From JAYSRU01 sp043720875 (GTDB lineage: Bacteria > Bacteroidota > Bacteroidia > Flavobacteriales_D > Crocinitomicaceae): a DNA stretch of 22,558 nucleotides. A program made the position numbers and the translations under genes. The notes under the pieces are model-generated. The model worked only from the letters and a program-made list of their open reading frames with translations, was not told the origin of the DNA and ran no database searches. The stretch spans positions 1 to 22,558 of the forward strand of contig JAYSRU010000266.1 of the NCBI GenBank assembly GCA_043720875.1. Reading direction: 5' to 3'. This document shows positions 7,693 to 15,452 of the stretch, piece by piece (positions within the stretch are counted from its first letter, which is position 1; each line of letters opens with the position of its first letter).

Positions 7693-9990
7693 ATGAATGC
7701 GAACAATAAAATTACTGCTGAAGACTCAGCTACAGATCTAGCGGCCTTTGTTGAACAATTCGTAAATCAAACTAATAAAAGTATTTTTTTGACTGGAAAA
7801 GCGGGAACTGGTAAGACAACCTTGCTTCGAAAAATCATTCAAACCACCTACAAACGAACCATTGTGGCAGCTCCAACAGGTATTGCGGCTATAAATGCGG
7901 GTGGTATTACGTTGCATTCTTTGTTTGGATTGCCTTTTGGTGCTTTTGTGCCAGACCGGGATTATGTGCCAGCTAATTTTGGCGCTACTGCAATTAACTC
8001 CACCAAAACATTGTTCCGACAAGTGCGTTTATCTGAACCGAAACGTCAAGTATTGCGCAGTTTGGAATTATTGATCATAGATGAGGTTTCAATGTTGCGC
8101 AGTGATATTCTGGATGAAATTGACGCCATATTGCGTTGGGTAAGAAAAAAGCCAAGGCATCCATTTGGAGGAGTGCAAATGATGTTTATTGGAGATTTGT
8201 TGCAGCTGCCACCTGTAGTAAAAAATGAGGAATGGGCAGTGCTCAAAAATTATTACCCGAGCCCTTTCTTTTTCGATGCACAGATTATACGACAATATCC
8301 AATTGCTTATTTTGAGTTAGAAAAAGTATACCGTCAACAAGATCAAACCTATGTGGATCTATTAAATCGTTTGCGCAACAATAAACTAGAAACCGCAGAT
8401 GTTGAAAGATTGAACAGTTATTTCCGCACGACAGAAGAGTTGGCGAGTGATGATGCTATTTTGCTCACCACACATAATTATAAGGCAGACCAAGTTAACA
8501 AGGAGCGTTTAGAAAAATTAAGCAACGAATCCCATTATTATTCAGCGAAAGTAAAAGACGATTTTGCAGAAAATAGTTTTCCGATGGAAGAAAAATTGGA
8601 ACTTAAAGTGGGTGCACGTGTGATGTTCACTAAGAATGATCATACGGGAGAGAAACGCTATTTTAATGGGAAAATTGGAGTAATACATAAGCTAACAAAA
8701 GACGAAATTGAAGTAAAGTGTGCGAGTGATGACTATCCTATCACAGCTTCACGGTATGTTTGGGAAAATAAAAGATATACCATTAATGAAGGTAATGCGC
8801 AATTAGAAGAAGAAGTGATGGGGAGTTTCGCACATTTCCCGTTGCGCTTAGCGTGGGCTGTAACCGTACATAAAAGTCAAGGCTTAACGTTCGATGAAGC
8901 AATAATTGATGTGGCGCAAGCATTTGCTTCTGGTCAAGTTTATGTTGCTTTGTCTCGCTTACGGAGTTTAGATGGATTGCGCCTACAAACGAAAATTCCG
9001 TTAAATGGAATAGACGTGAATCAAAACGTGGTTAATTTTTCTGAACAAAAACTCAGTTTGGACGCAATGAATAATTTGTTGGGAACTGAGAAGTTAAACT
9101 ACTTACGGGATTATTTAATTGCTGCATTCGATTTTGACGCTTTGTATGATACAATTCAAGAATTTGTTTGGGTGCCGCTGCAAGTGTCACAAGCTGCAAA
9201 TGAGATTACTCCGAATTGGGTGGGCACGTTTCGAGCAGATTTCGAAAACAAAAGGGCAAGTGCACAAAAATTTCGTAGTTTATTACAACAAACACTCGAA
9301 ACACTGAGCGAAGATACGTTCGACTGGGTCAAAACCAAAACGATAGCCGGAAGTCAATTTTATATCTCGTATTTAAAAGATTCAACGTTACGTATATTTG
9401 AACTACTTGCGATACTGCAAACGGAGAAGCGGACAAAAGATGTGTGTAAATCATTACGAATTTTAGAAACGTTGTTCTATGACAAGCGATGCGATATGCA
9501 CAGAAACGCCTCAATCATCGACATATTTCAAGACAAATATGATGCAAATGAGAATAAGGCATTAATGAAAAAAATTGCACTATCTAGGCATTTAGAATTG
9601 GATCATGTTTCGATTCCAAGCGTACAAGTGGAGCGTAAACCAAAGAAGAAAAAAGAGGACAATGACCTTCAAATGATTTCGCCTAAAAAATTGGCGAGTT
9701 TGGATGCAACAAAATTAGGTCTGGCAGATAAACTATCGCCTGAGCAAATAGCCGAAAAATATCAATTTGCAGTTTCAACTATTGAAAGTAATGTCTACAA
9801 ATTGATAGTTTTGGAGGAATTTGATGCGCGTTCGATTGTGAAACCAGCCGTGTTGGAGGGGGTTCGACGCTTCTATGACGCAAATGAAAGTTTTAAATTG
9901 AGCGAATTGAAACTTCAGATGTCTGATGAACTCAGCTATTATGATTTACGCATCGCTTTAGCAACCATTATTGCTGAAAAAATAACCTAA
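7693..9990 (+). CDS. PIF1-like superfamily 1 DNA helicase with C-terminal HTH domain
   Basis: An ATP-dependent 5'-3' DNA helicase of the PIF1/RecD-like group. From the ATG at 7693 it has 765 residues; the frame extends upstream to a TTG at 7642, but the ATG gives the more natural N-terminus (MNANNKITAEDSATDLAAF). Visible motifs are Walker A GKAGTGKT (35-42), Walker B LLIIDEVSML, the GVQMMFIGDLLQLPPV segment (motif III), and motifs V/VI in TVHKSQGLTFDEAIIDVA and GQVYVALSRLRSLDGL. After the helicase core come a long linker and, near the end, a basic stretch (KPKKKK) and a helix-turn-helix-like module (LSPEQIAEKYQFAVSTIESNVYKLI) resembling the HTH_40 domain found on bacterial RecQ and PIF1 proteins. 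It probably resolves G-quadruplexes, R-loops or fork barriers. It is convergent with tpx, only 10 bp apart. Confidence 0.92.
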   Translation: MNANNKITAEDSATDLAAFVEQFVNQTNKSIFLTGKAGTGKTTLLRKIIQTTYKRTIVAAPTGIAAINAGGITLHSLFGLPFGAFVPDRDYVPANFGATAINSTKTLFRQVRLSEPKRQVLRSLELLIIDEVSMLRSDILDEIDAILRWVRKKPRHPFGGVQMMFIGDLLQLPPVVKNEEWAVLKNYYPSPFFFDAQIIRQYPIAYFELEKVYRQQDQTYVDLLNRLRNNKLETADVERLNSYFRTTEELASDDAILLTTHNYKADQVNKERLEKLSNESHYYSAKVKDDFAENSFPMEEKLELKVGARVMFTKNDHTGEKRYFNGKIGVIHKLTKDEIEVKCASDDYPITASRYVWENKRYTINEGNAQLEEEVMGSFAHFPLRLAWAVTVHKSQGLTFDEAIIDVAQAFASGQVYVALSRLRSLDGLRLQTKIPLNGIDVNQNVVNFSEQKLSLDAMNNLLGTEKLNYLRDYLIAAFDFDALYDTIQEFVWVPLQVSQAANEITPNWVGTFRADFENKRASAQKFRSLLQQTLETLSEDTFDWVKTKTIAGSQFYISYLKDSTLRIFELLAILQTEKRTKDVCKSLRILETLFYDKRCDMHRNASIIDIFQDKYDANENKALMKKIALSRHLELDHVSIPSVQVERKPKKKKEDNDLQMISPKKLASLDATKLGLADKLSPEQIAEKYQFAVSTIESNVYKLIVLEEFDARSIVKPAVLEGVRRFYDANESFKLSELKLQMSDELSYYDLRIALATIIAEKIT

Positions 9991-10000
9991 TAAAAGTTAC

Positions 10001-10501
10001 TTAATTTAATATGCTTAATGCAGCAGCATAATCTGGCTCATTCTTGATCTCATCAACTAGTTCGGTATACAAAACCGTATGGTTTTCGTCTAATACGATT
10101 ATTGCACGAGCATGTAAACCATGAAGTGGTCCATCAATTAACTCTAGGCCGTAATTTTTGCCAAAAGCTCCAGTGTTAAAATCTGAAAGTGTTTCAACAT
10201 TTTCAATCCCTTCTGCACCACAAAAACGACTTTGTGCGAAAGGTAAATCACGCGAGATGCAAAGTACTTTTGTATTCTCAATTTCTGCTGCCAGTTTATT
10301 AAATGTACGTACAGACGTTGCACAAGTGCTTGTGTCAATACTTGGAAAAATATTTAATATTAAACGAGAGCCTGCATAATCGGCTAATGTTGTAGCACTT
10401 AAATTGTTTTTAGCTAATGTAAAGTTTGTTGCTGTTGTTCCAATCGAAGGAAGCTCACCATTCGTATGTACTGGATTTCCTCCTAATGCCGTTGTTGCCA
10501 T
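10001..10501 (-). CDS. tpx: Thiol peroxidase, atypical 2-Cys peroxiredoxin (Tpx)
   Basis: Reduces hydrogen peroxide and organic peroxides using thioredoxin. It has 166 residues and the Tpx layout: GGNPVHTNGELP at the N-terminus, the peroxidatic Cys60 in PSIDTSTC, the resolving Cys94 in SRFCGAEG, and a third Cys at 81 in VLCISRDLPFAQ, the same spacing as in the Escherichia coli enzyme (61, 95, 82). GPLHGLHARAIIVLDE and the C-terminal EPDYAAAL also fit. It probably has its own promoter in the 85-bp gap after truB, although I see no exact box there. Confidence 0.96.
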   Translation of the reverse strand: MATTALGGNPVHTNGELPSIGTTATNFTLAKNNLSATTLADYAGSRLILNIFPSIDTSTCATSVRTFNKLAAEIENTKVLCISRDLPFAQSRFCGAEGIENVETLSDFNTGAFGKNYGLELIDGPLHGLHARAIIVLDENHTVLYTELVDEIKNEPDYAAALSILN

Positions 10502-10586
10502 GTTTATTTTTTAAGTGCAAATTAAGCGATTAACTAGGGTTGATTTAGCCTACAAACGATAATAAATCATAAAAGTAGAAGAAAAA

Positions 10587-11276
10587 TTACGCTTCCTCCA
10601 TAATAACCTTAATCCATTCTTCAATGGTTTTTGAGTCTTCGATTTTAAAATCACCCGAAGCAGTTCTTCTCAACGCGATCAATGTAGCTCCACTTCCTAA
10701 TTTCACTCCAAAATCATGCGCTAAACTTCTAATATAAGTCCCTTTGCTGCATGATACTTCAAAATCTATTTCTGGAAACCGACTAGCATCTACCGTGAAT
10801 TCGGTAATGGTAATTTCGTTGGACCTCATCACAACTTCTTTCCCTGCCCTTGCCAAATCATAGGCGCGTTGTCCATCAATTTGTTTGGCTGAAAAAATGG
10901 GCGGTGTTTGCTGTTGCGTACCTAAAAAGGATTGACGCACCAACTCAATTGCTGCTTCCGTAATATGTTCTGTAGGATATTCAAGGTTGTACGTCGTTTC
11001 TAAATCGTAAGATGGTGTGGTTTTACCCACCAAAAAAGTTCCAGTATAGGTTTTTGCAGCAATCGTTAGTCCTTCAATTTGTTTGGTATGTTTCCCCGTG
11101 CAAATCACTAAAAGACCAGTAGCCAATGGATCAAGCGTGCCTGCATGACCTACTTTAATGTTTTTTACTTTTAATTTTTGACGAATGTTCCAGCGTAATT
11201 TGTTTACCGCGTCAAAAGAAGTCCAATGTAATGGTTTGTCAACGAGCATTGTAAAACCAGCCTGCCAATCTATCAT
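10587..11276 (-). CDS. truB: tRNA pseudouridine(55) synthase
   Basis: Makes pseudouridine 55 in the T-loop of tRNAs. It has about 229 residues, at the short end of the family, with the N-terminal MLVDKPLHWTSFDAVNKLR, the catalytic Asp49 in GHAGTLDPLATGLLV, and the later TPPIFSAKQIDGQRAYDLAR and SKGTYIRSLAHD motifs. The C-terminal PUA-like region is short. The start is taken as the ATG at 11276, which overlaps the uppP stop in TGATG; an in-frame TTG at 11279 would add one residue. Last gene of the ftsX-DUF3098-uppP-truB unit. Confidence 0.95.
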   Translation of the reverse strand: MIDWQAGFTMLVDKPLHWTSFDAVNKLRWNIRQKLKVKNIKVGHAGTLDPLATGLLVICTGKHTKQIEGLTIAAKTYTGTFLVGKTTPSYDLETTYNLEYPTEHITEAAIELVRQSFLGTQQQTPPIFSAKQIDGQRAYDLARAGKEVVMRSNEITITEFTVDASRFPEIDFEVSCSKGTYIRSLAHDFGVKLGSGATLIALRRTASGDFKIEDSKTIEEWIKVIMEEA

Positions 11277-12070
11277 CAAAACATAGCGAAATTATATCCC
11301 TTTGCAATTAGGATAAGTAAAACGGTTCCAACTACAATTCGGTAATATCCAAAAACTTTGAAACCGTGTTTCGTTAGCATTCCAATAAATGATTTTATTG
11401 CCAGATAAGCTACTATGAATGCTACAACATTTCCAATGCCGAGTAACAAAAGTGCTTGACCTTTGGAAGCGAGTAATAAATCTTTGTTTTCGTAAACTGT
11501 TTTCAAGGTAGCTGCGGCCATTGTTGGAACGGCTAAAAAGAATGAAAATTCTGCTGCAGCTTTGCGTGTGAGTTTCTGAGAAAGTCCTCCGATAATTGTT
11601 GCCGCGGAACGTGATACTCCTGGTATCATGGCTAAAGCTTGTAAAGTTCCGATAATGATTCCAGTTTTTATACTCACTTCTTCCGTACCTTCCACTTCGT
11701 TTTTCGCGAAAAATTTATCCACGAAAAGTAAAACAACTCCACCGACTAATAATGAAACCGCAACAACGGTCATGTTTTCTAACAAGCCTTCGATCCAATC
11801 ATTTAATAACAAACCCAGTATTGCGGTTGGAAGAAATGCCAAGAATAATTTCACATAAAATGAAACACCCTGAAAAAACTTTTTAAAGTAGACCACCACG
11901 ACGGATAGAATTGCTCCGAATTGAATAGCGACCGTAAATAACTTCGTAAACTCGTCTGATTGAATGCCCATAAACGTACTAGCGATGATCATGTGCCCAG
12001 TACTAGAAACAGGTAAAAACTCGGTTAGCCCCTCAATAATTGCGAGGATAATTGCTTCAAAAATTCCCAT
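11276..12070 (-). CDS. uppP: Undecaprenyl-diphosphatase (UppP/BacA)
   Basis: An inner-membrane enzyme that removes a phosphate from undecaprenyl diphosphate, recycling the lipid carrier for peptidoglycan and polysaccharide synthesis; extra copies confer bacitracin resistance. It has 264 residues with many hydrophobic helices. Both family motifs are present: EGLTEFLPVSSTGH (Glu13, Glu17, Ser22-23, His26) and PGVSRSAATI (Arg154). The start lies 13 bp after the DUF3098 gene and the stop overlaps truB, so the genes are one operon. Confidence 0.97.
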   Translation of the reverse strand: MGIFEAIILAIIEGLTEFLPVSSTGHMIIASTFMGIQSDEFTKLFTVAIQFGAILSVVVVYFKKFFQGVSFYVKLFLAFLPTAILGLLLNDWIEGLLENMTVVAVSLLVGGVVLLFVDKFFAKNEVEGTEEVSIKTGIIIGTLQALAMIPGVSRSAATIIGGLSQKLTRKAAAEFSFFLAVPTMAAATLKTVYENKDLLLASKGQALLLLGIGNVVAFIVAYLAIKSFIGMLTKHGFKVFGYYRIVVGTVLLILIAKGYNFAMF

Positions 12071-12083
12071 AAATTTGAGTGTC

Positions 12084-12344
12084 TTATGCTTTTTTAGGTC
12101 GTTTCATGATGGCATAAATCATAAGGCAATAACTACCGATAATAATCATTGGAGCTATTGTAATACGCACATGGCTGAACAATTCAGCCTCATTAAATTT
12201 ATTTGGATCATCACTTCCTCCACCAATCATTAGTAAATATCCCAAAACATTCAGGGCAATTCCGATGTATAACCATCTCATATTTTCTTTTGAAAATGTT
12301 TGGATAGTTTTGCCTCCGTTCGTTCCTTTTGTATCTTCTTTCAT
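12084..12344 (-). CDS. Small DUF3098-type membrane protein
   Basis: 86 residues: a polar N-terminus, two membrane spans (about 23-41 and 61-80) joined by a loop with GGGSDDPNKFNEAELFSHVR, and a basic end (KRPKKA). The sequence and its place between ftsX and uppP fit DUF3098, a Bacteroidota family of unknown function. The constant linkage with a divisome protein and with lipid-carrier recycling suggests a role in envelope growth, which is inference. Confidence 0.88.
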   Translation of the reverse strand: MKEDTKGTNGGKTIQTFSKENMRWLYIGIALNVLGYLLMIGGGSDDPNKFNEAELFSHVRITIAPMIIIGSYCLMIYAIMKRPKKA

Positions 12345-12377
12345 AATTTTAGTTGTAATGAGTGCAGTGGTGCAAAT

Positions 12378-13268
12378 TTAGTATAAATCATCCAATTTAA
12401 CGCGCAAGTATTTATTCAAAGCAAACCAAGTAGAAATTGTACTAATGATTATACCGATTCCAATCAAACAGGCCAATAAATAAACGAATGTTTGCCAGTC
12501 GAAAGCCAAGGTAAATAAATCACTTAAGGTGCGTAGCGCAACAAATAATCCAAGTAAAAGTGCCATACCTACAAAAGCAGATACGATACCTTGTAAAATC
12601 GCATTACGTAAAAATGGCTTGCGAATAAAACCGTTTGTGGCCCCAACCAATTGCATTGTTTTAATAGAGAAACGTTTTGAATATAAGGCTAAACGAATCG
12701 TGTTGTTGATCATCGCAAACGCAATAATCGATAACAGTGCAGCAACGATAAGTGCAAGCATTACAAAGTTTCTAAAGCCAAGATTCACACGTGCAACACT
12801 ATTCTTATCGTAACTTATTTCACTTATTTCAGAAGGATAGGCAGCTTTCAATTTTTTCGAAATTGTATACAATCCACCACCTGTTGCGAATTCGGCTTTT
12901 GGTCGGAAAGAAATAGAAGCCGGAATTGGATTATCGTCATTAAACAACTCTTTCAGCTCTTCTGCGGCCATCCCGTCCTCACCAAGTAATTCTAAGGCAC
13001 GTGTTGAACTAATAAATTGAACTTCTTTCATTTCTGGCCAACTTTTCAACGACAATTCAATCTGTTTTACATCCGCTTCGTTCGTTGAGATGTCGAAAAA
13101 GATATCAACTTGTACACTTTCTTTGGCGTTTTTTTGAATCGTATTGATTCCAAAAAGTCCCGCAATTACAATTCCAATCATGAATAATACCAAGGAAATA
13201 CCAATTATTGTGGAGGCATAACTGGTCTTCAAACCTTTTTTAGCGTGCGATTCTGCGTTCATACTCAT
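12378..13268 (-). CDS. ftsX: Cell-division ABC transporter permease FtsX
   Basis: With FtsE it forms the divisome ABC complex that activates septal murein hydrolases. Four membrane spans are seen: one near the N-terminus (STIIGISLVLFMIGIVIAG), then an extracytoplasmic domain of about 120 residues, then three spans in the C-terminal half (FVMLALIVAALLSIIAFA, IVSAFVGMALLLGLFVAL, YLLACLIGIGIIISTIS). It is about 296 residues long. The frame extends to a TTG at 13274, but that codon overlaps the -7 promoter box; ATGs lie at 13268 and 13262, and the latter may be the real start. ftsE is not in the window, as is usual in this phylum. Confidence 0.93.
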   Translation of the reverse strand: MSMNAESHAKKGLKTSYASTIIGISLVLFMIGIVIAGLFGINTIQKNAKESVQVDIFFDISTNEADVKQIELSLKSWPEMKEVQFISSTRALELLGEDGMAAEELKELFNDDNPIPASISFRPKAEFATGGGLYTISKKLKAAYPSEISEISYDKNSVARVNLGFRNFVMLALIVAALLSIIAFAMINNTIRLALYSKRFSIKTMQLVGATNGFIRKPFLRNAILQGIVSAFVGMALLLGLFVALRTLSDLFTLAFDWQTFVYLLACLIGIGIIISTISTWFALNKYLRVKLDDLY

Positions 13269-13271
13269 ATA

Positions 13272-13300
13272 CAAAAGTACTTAAAATGAACGGAATCAAA
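13272..13300 (-). promoter_or_regulatory. Promoter of the ftsX operon
   Basis: On the minus strand TTTG (13300-13297), 17 nt, then TACTTTTG (13279-13272), an excellent match to the -33/-7 consensus. The -7 box ends only 3 nt before ATG 13268 and 9 nt before ATG 13262, so the transcript has almost no leader. Confidence 0.75.
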
Positions 13301-13377
13301 ACTGTTTTTTTCTTTTTTGCTAAACAGAGAAGTGAAATTTGAGTTCCAATATATATACCACGGTAAATATATTCTAT

Positions 13378-13385
13378 TACCTTTG
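13378..13385 (+). promoter_or_regulatory. -7 box TACCTTTG of the YceI-like gene
   Basis: Exact TAnnTTTG match 21 nt before the ATG at 13407; no clear -33 TTG at the right distance. Confidence 0.55.
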
Positions 13386-13406
13386 GCAAAATTAAAATTA
13401 AAAATT

Positions 13407-13994
13407 ATGAAAAAGGTAATCAAATCGACAATGGCTTTTGGCCTTATTATTTTAGCATCTTGCGGTGAAACTGCAGTAAAAGAAGAAAACACAATTTATA
13501 CGATTGACAGTGAAAAATCAACATTAACTTGGACTGGAGTTAAAATTGGTGAAGAAGGTATGCATACAGGAACGGTTGTTATTTCGGAAGGCACAATTAT
13601 TTATGCAGGGACTAAATTCGAAGAAGGAAATTTCGCAGTGGATTTGAATACGTTGAAAGGCACAGATGCTGATTTACCGGATGCGTTGAAAGATACCTTA
13701 AAGGTACATTTAAGTAGTCCAAAATGGTTCGATATGGTTAAATTTCCAATGTCAAAAGTTGTTATTTCTGAAATCACGAATGATGCAATTACCGCTACAA
13801 TCAATGTATTAGGAAAAGACATTAAAACAGTAATGCCGATCAAACATAAAATGAATGACAAAAGCTTTACTGCTTCAGGTAAATTTGATGTAGACTTTAA
13901 AGATGCAATGGTACCAGGAATGATCAAAGAAGGTGAAGAAATGGGCGTTAGCACGGTAGTTTCTTTCGAACTGAATTTGAACATGAAAAAATAA
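13407..13994 (+). CDS. YceI-like lipoprotein
   Basis: 195 residues from the ATG at 13407; the frame runs further upstream, but that part would cover the promoter box and hide the signal sequence. Residues 1-19 are a lipoprotein signal with the lipobox LASC (Cys19), so the protein is anchored in a membrane by lipid. The rest is a YceI-type beta-barrel lipocalin-like fold: YTIDSEKSTLTWTGVKIG at the start, the HTGTVVISEG strand, FAVDLNTLKGTD, SPKWFDMVKFPMSKV, and a final VVSFELNL strand. YceI proteins bind isoprenoid-like or other hydrophobic ligands; the ligand here is unknown. Monocistronic, ended by a strong terminator. Confidence 0.92.
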   Translation: MKKVIKSTMAFGLIILASCGETAVKEENTIYTIDSEKSTLTWTGVKIGEEGMHTGTVVISEGTIIYAGTKFEEGNFAVDLNTLKGTDADLPDALKDTLKVHLSSPKWFDMVKFPMSKVVISEITNDAITATINVLGKDIKTVMPIKHKMNDKSFTASGKFDVDFKDAMVPGMIKEGEEMGVSTVVSFELNLNMKK

Positions 13995-14012
13995 ATTGAA
14001 TAGCTCTAATTT

Positions 14013-14044
14013 AAAGGGCAGATTGAAAAATCTGCCCTTTTTTT
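14013..14044 (+). terminator. Intrinsic terminator of the YceI-like gene
   Basis: Perfect 12-bp stem (arms 14013-14024 and 14029-14040, AAAGGGCAGATT) with a GAAA tetraloop, running into a T-tract to 14044. It is 19 nt after the stop codon. Confidence 0.95.
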
Positions 14045-14058
14045 GGTTTAAAAAATTA

Positions 14059-15276
14059 CTATAATTTTTCTATTTGAAGAAACTCTAATAAAGATAGATG
14101 TTGTATTCCTTGGATTGTATTTCCCGATGATCCTTCCATTGTGATTACTGTTTTTGGATAGTTGTCTTTGATTTTCAGTAAATTACCAAATTCACGGTCA
14201 ATCGTTTTTTGATCGTTTAGGCTTAGGGCAACTTGAATGTAACAAATTTCTGCATTTTTTTGGCACACAAAGTCAATTTCGTAGGGATGAATTACCCCAA
14301 CATGCACGCTATAGCCCATGAACACTAGATGATTGTATACCGCATTTTCAATAATTTTTGCCTTATCTTCAATTCTATAGCCCCAGATAGCATGCCTCAG
14401 TCCAAGATTTTCAAAATAGTATTTTTCACCGATTTCAAAGAGCTGTTTTCCTTTAATATCATAGCGACCTACTTTGGCAATTATAAAGGTATTGGTCAAG
14501 TATTCTGTTAGTATTTGCACTTGTGTTGGTGAACTAGTGATGCGCTGTGATTTTAGAAAATCACTTATTTTTTTGGATGAAAATAGACTTCCTGTATTAT
14601 CAGCAAGAAACAATACAAGTTGTTCTAAAAATCGCGTATTGCGAATTGAATAGCGTTGAATTAGATCGCGGTATATAATAGTGGTGTATATGTTTTTTAG
14701 ATATTCGAAAATAACCGCTTCGTTGTTTGGCAAGTGAATCAAATAGGGTAACCCACCGAATTTTAGATACTTGTCTAAGCTTTCCTGATTCACAGTAAGT
14801 GCGTGAAATGTAGAAAATTCATTAAACGATAGACTATGAATGGTTATTTCTATGCACCGTCCTGATAGAAAAGTTGCTAATTCACCAGAAAGTAGGTTCG
14901 CGTTACTTCCAGTGCAATAGAGATCCAATTTATCATCTAGTACAAGTGATCGCAGTGCTTTTTCAAATTCATTTATGTCTTGAATTTCATCAATAAACAC
15001 ATACGTTTTAAGTACTGTGGATCTGTTTTTTTGAATGTATTCGTTCAGTTCCGAATAATCTGTGATATGCGCGAAATCTAAATCTTCTTTGTTAATATAT
15101 ATAATGGTAGCGTTTGGATCACTTTCTTTTATGTGAGCCATCAGCTGAAGCAAGATATAGCTTTTGCCCACACGTCTTTGCCCAATTAAAGCTTTAATTA
15201 ATGTCGTTCCAATAAATGGCTTTATCCTATCTAAATAATGATTGCGATGATGAATATCAGTTGGAAATATCTTCAT
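14059..15276 (-). CDS. AAA_14 / DUF4143 ATPase (orphan, accessory)
   Basis: 405 residues. The N-terminal half is an ATPase with Walker A GQRRVGKS (32-39), Walker B VFIDEIQD (93-100), the sensor stretch CTGSNANLL (121-129) and an arginine-bearing SGRCIEI after it. The C-terminal half is DUF4143-like and ends in a region (YEIDFVCQKNAEICYIQVA) that resembles a restriction-endonuclease-like fold; the usual ExK lysine position reads IQV, a common variant of this family, so nuclease activity is doubtful. Proteins of this family are widespread, patchy in distribution and poorly understood; defence or toxin-like roles are suggested but unproven. It has its own promoter with a palindromic operator-like sequence (15304-15337) and sits beside a repeat-rich secreted protein gene. 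Confidence 0.9.
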   Translation of the reverse strand: MKIFPTDIHHRNHYLDRIKPFIGTTLIKALIGQRRVGKSYILLQLMAHIKESDPNATIIYINKEDLDFAHITDYSELNEYIQKNRSTVLKTYVFIDEIQDINEFEKALRSLVLDDKLDLYCTGSNANLLSGELATFLSGRCIEITIHSLSFNEFSTFHALTVNQESLDKYLKFGGLPYLIHLPNNEAVIFEYLKNIYTTIIYRDLIQRYSIRNTRFLEQLVLFLADNTGSLFSSKKISDFLKSQRITSSPTQVQILTEYLTNTFIIAKVGRYDIKGKQLFEIGEKYYFENLGLRHAIWGYRIEDKAKIIENAVYNHLVFMGYSVHVGVIHPYEIDFVCQKNAEICYIQVALSLNDQKTIDREFGNLLKIKDNYPKTVITMEGSSGNTIQGIQHLSLLEFLQIEKL

Positions 15277-15295
15277 TTTATACTTGTAATTTTAC

Positions 15296-15303
15296 CAAAT
15301 ATA
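15296..15303 (-). promoter_or_regulatory. -7 box TATATTTG of the AAA_14 ATPase gene
   Basis: Exact TAnnTTTG on the minus strand, 19 nt before the ATG. The -33 region falls inside the palindrome next to it and has no clear TTG, which suggests that a regulator helps or blocks the polymerase. Confidence 0.5.
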
Positions 15304-15337
15304 ACATAAAGTTACGGCTATAACTGTAACTTTATGT
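15304..15337. promoter_or_regulatory. Palindromic operator-like site at the ATPase promoter
   Basis: Arms ACATAAAGTTAC (15304-15315) and GTAACTTTATGT (15326-15337) are a perfect 12-bp inverted repeat with a 10-nt spacer, 22 nt centre to centre, about two helical turns. It starts at the base next to the -7 box. It is not followed by a T-tract, so a terminator is less likely than a protein-binding site. Confidence 0.55.
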
Positions 15338-15419
15338 AAAAAGTAAGATGAAAACACAAAATGCCAGTTTGTCCTTTCAACGATTACACGTGTGCACCAT
15401 TGAATGGGTTACCACTATT

Positions 15420-15452
15420 AAATGGTAAATAAAATAACAACCATTTATTTAC
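15420..15452 (-). terminator. Weak terminator-like palindromes at the end of the BspA-like gene
   Basis: Two interlaced inverted repeats: AAATGGT/ACCATTT (15420-15426, 15440-15446) and GTAAATAAA/TTTATTTAC (15425-15433, 15444-15452), which overlap the TAA stop at 15445-15447. They cannot form together, and the stems are AT-rich, so termination would be weak. Confidence 0.35.

Noticed and set aside
13317..13406. N-terminal extension of the YceI-like protein from an upstream start
   Set aside because: It would cover the TACCTTTG promoter box and remove the lipoprotein signal that begins at 13407.
14059..15276. AAA_14 ATPase as a transposase or CRISPR-linked gene
   Set aside because: No transposase motif, terminal inverted repeats, or direct-repeat/spacer array was found anywhere near it.
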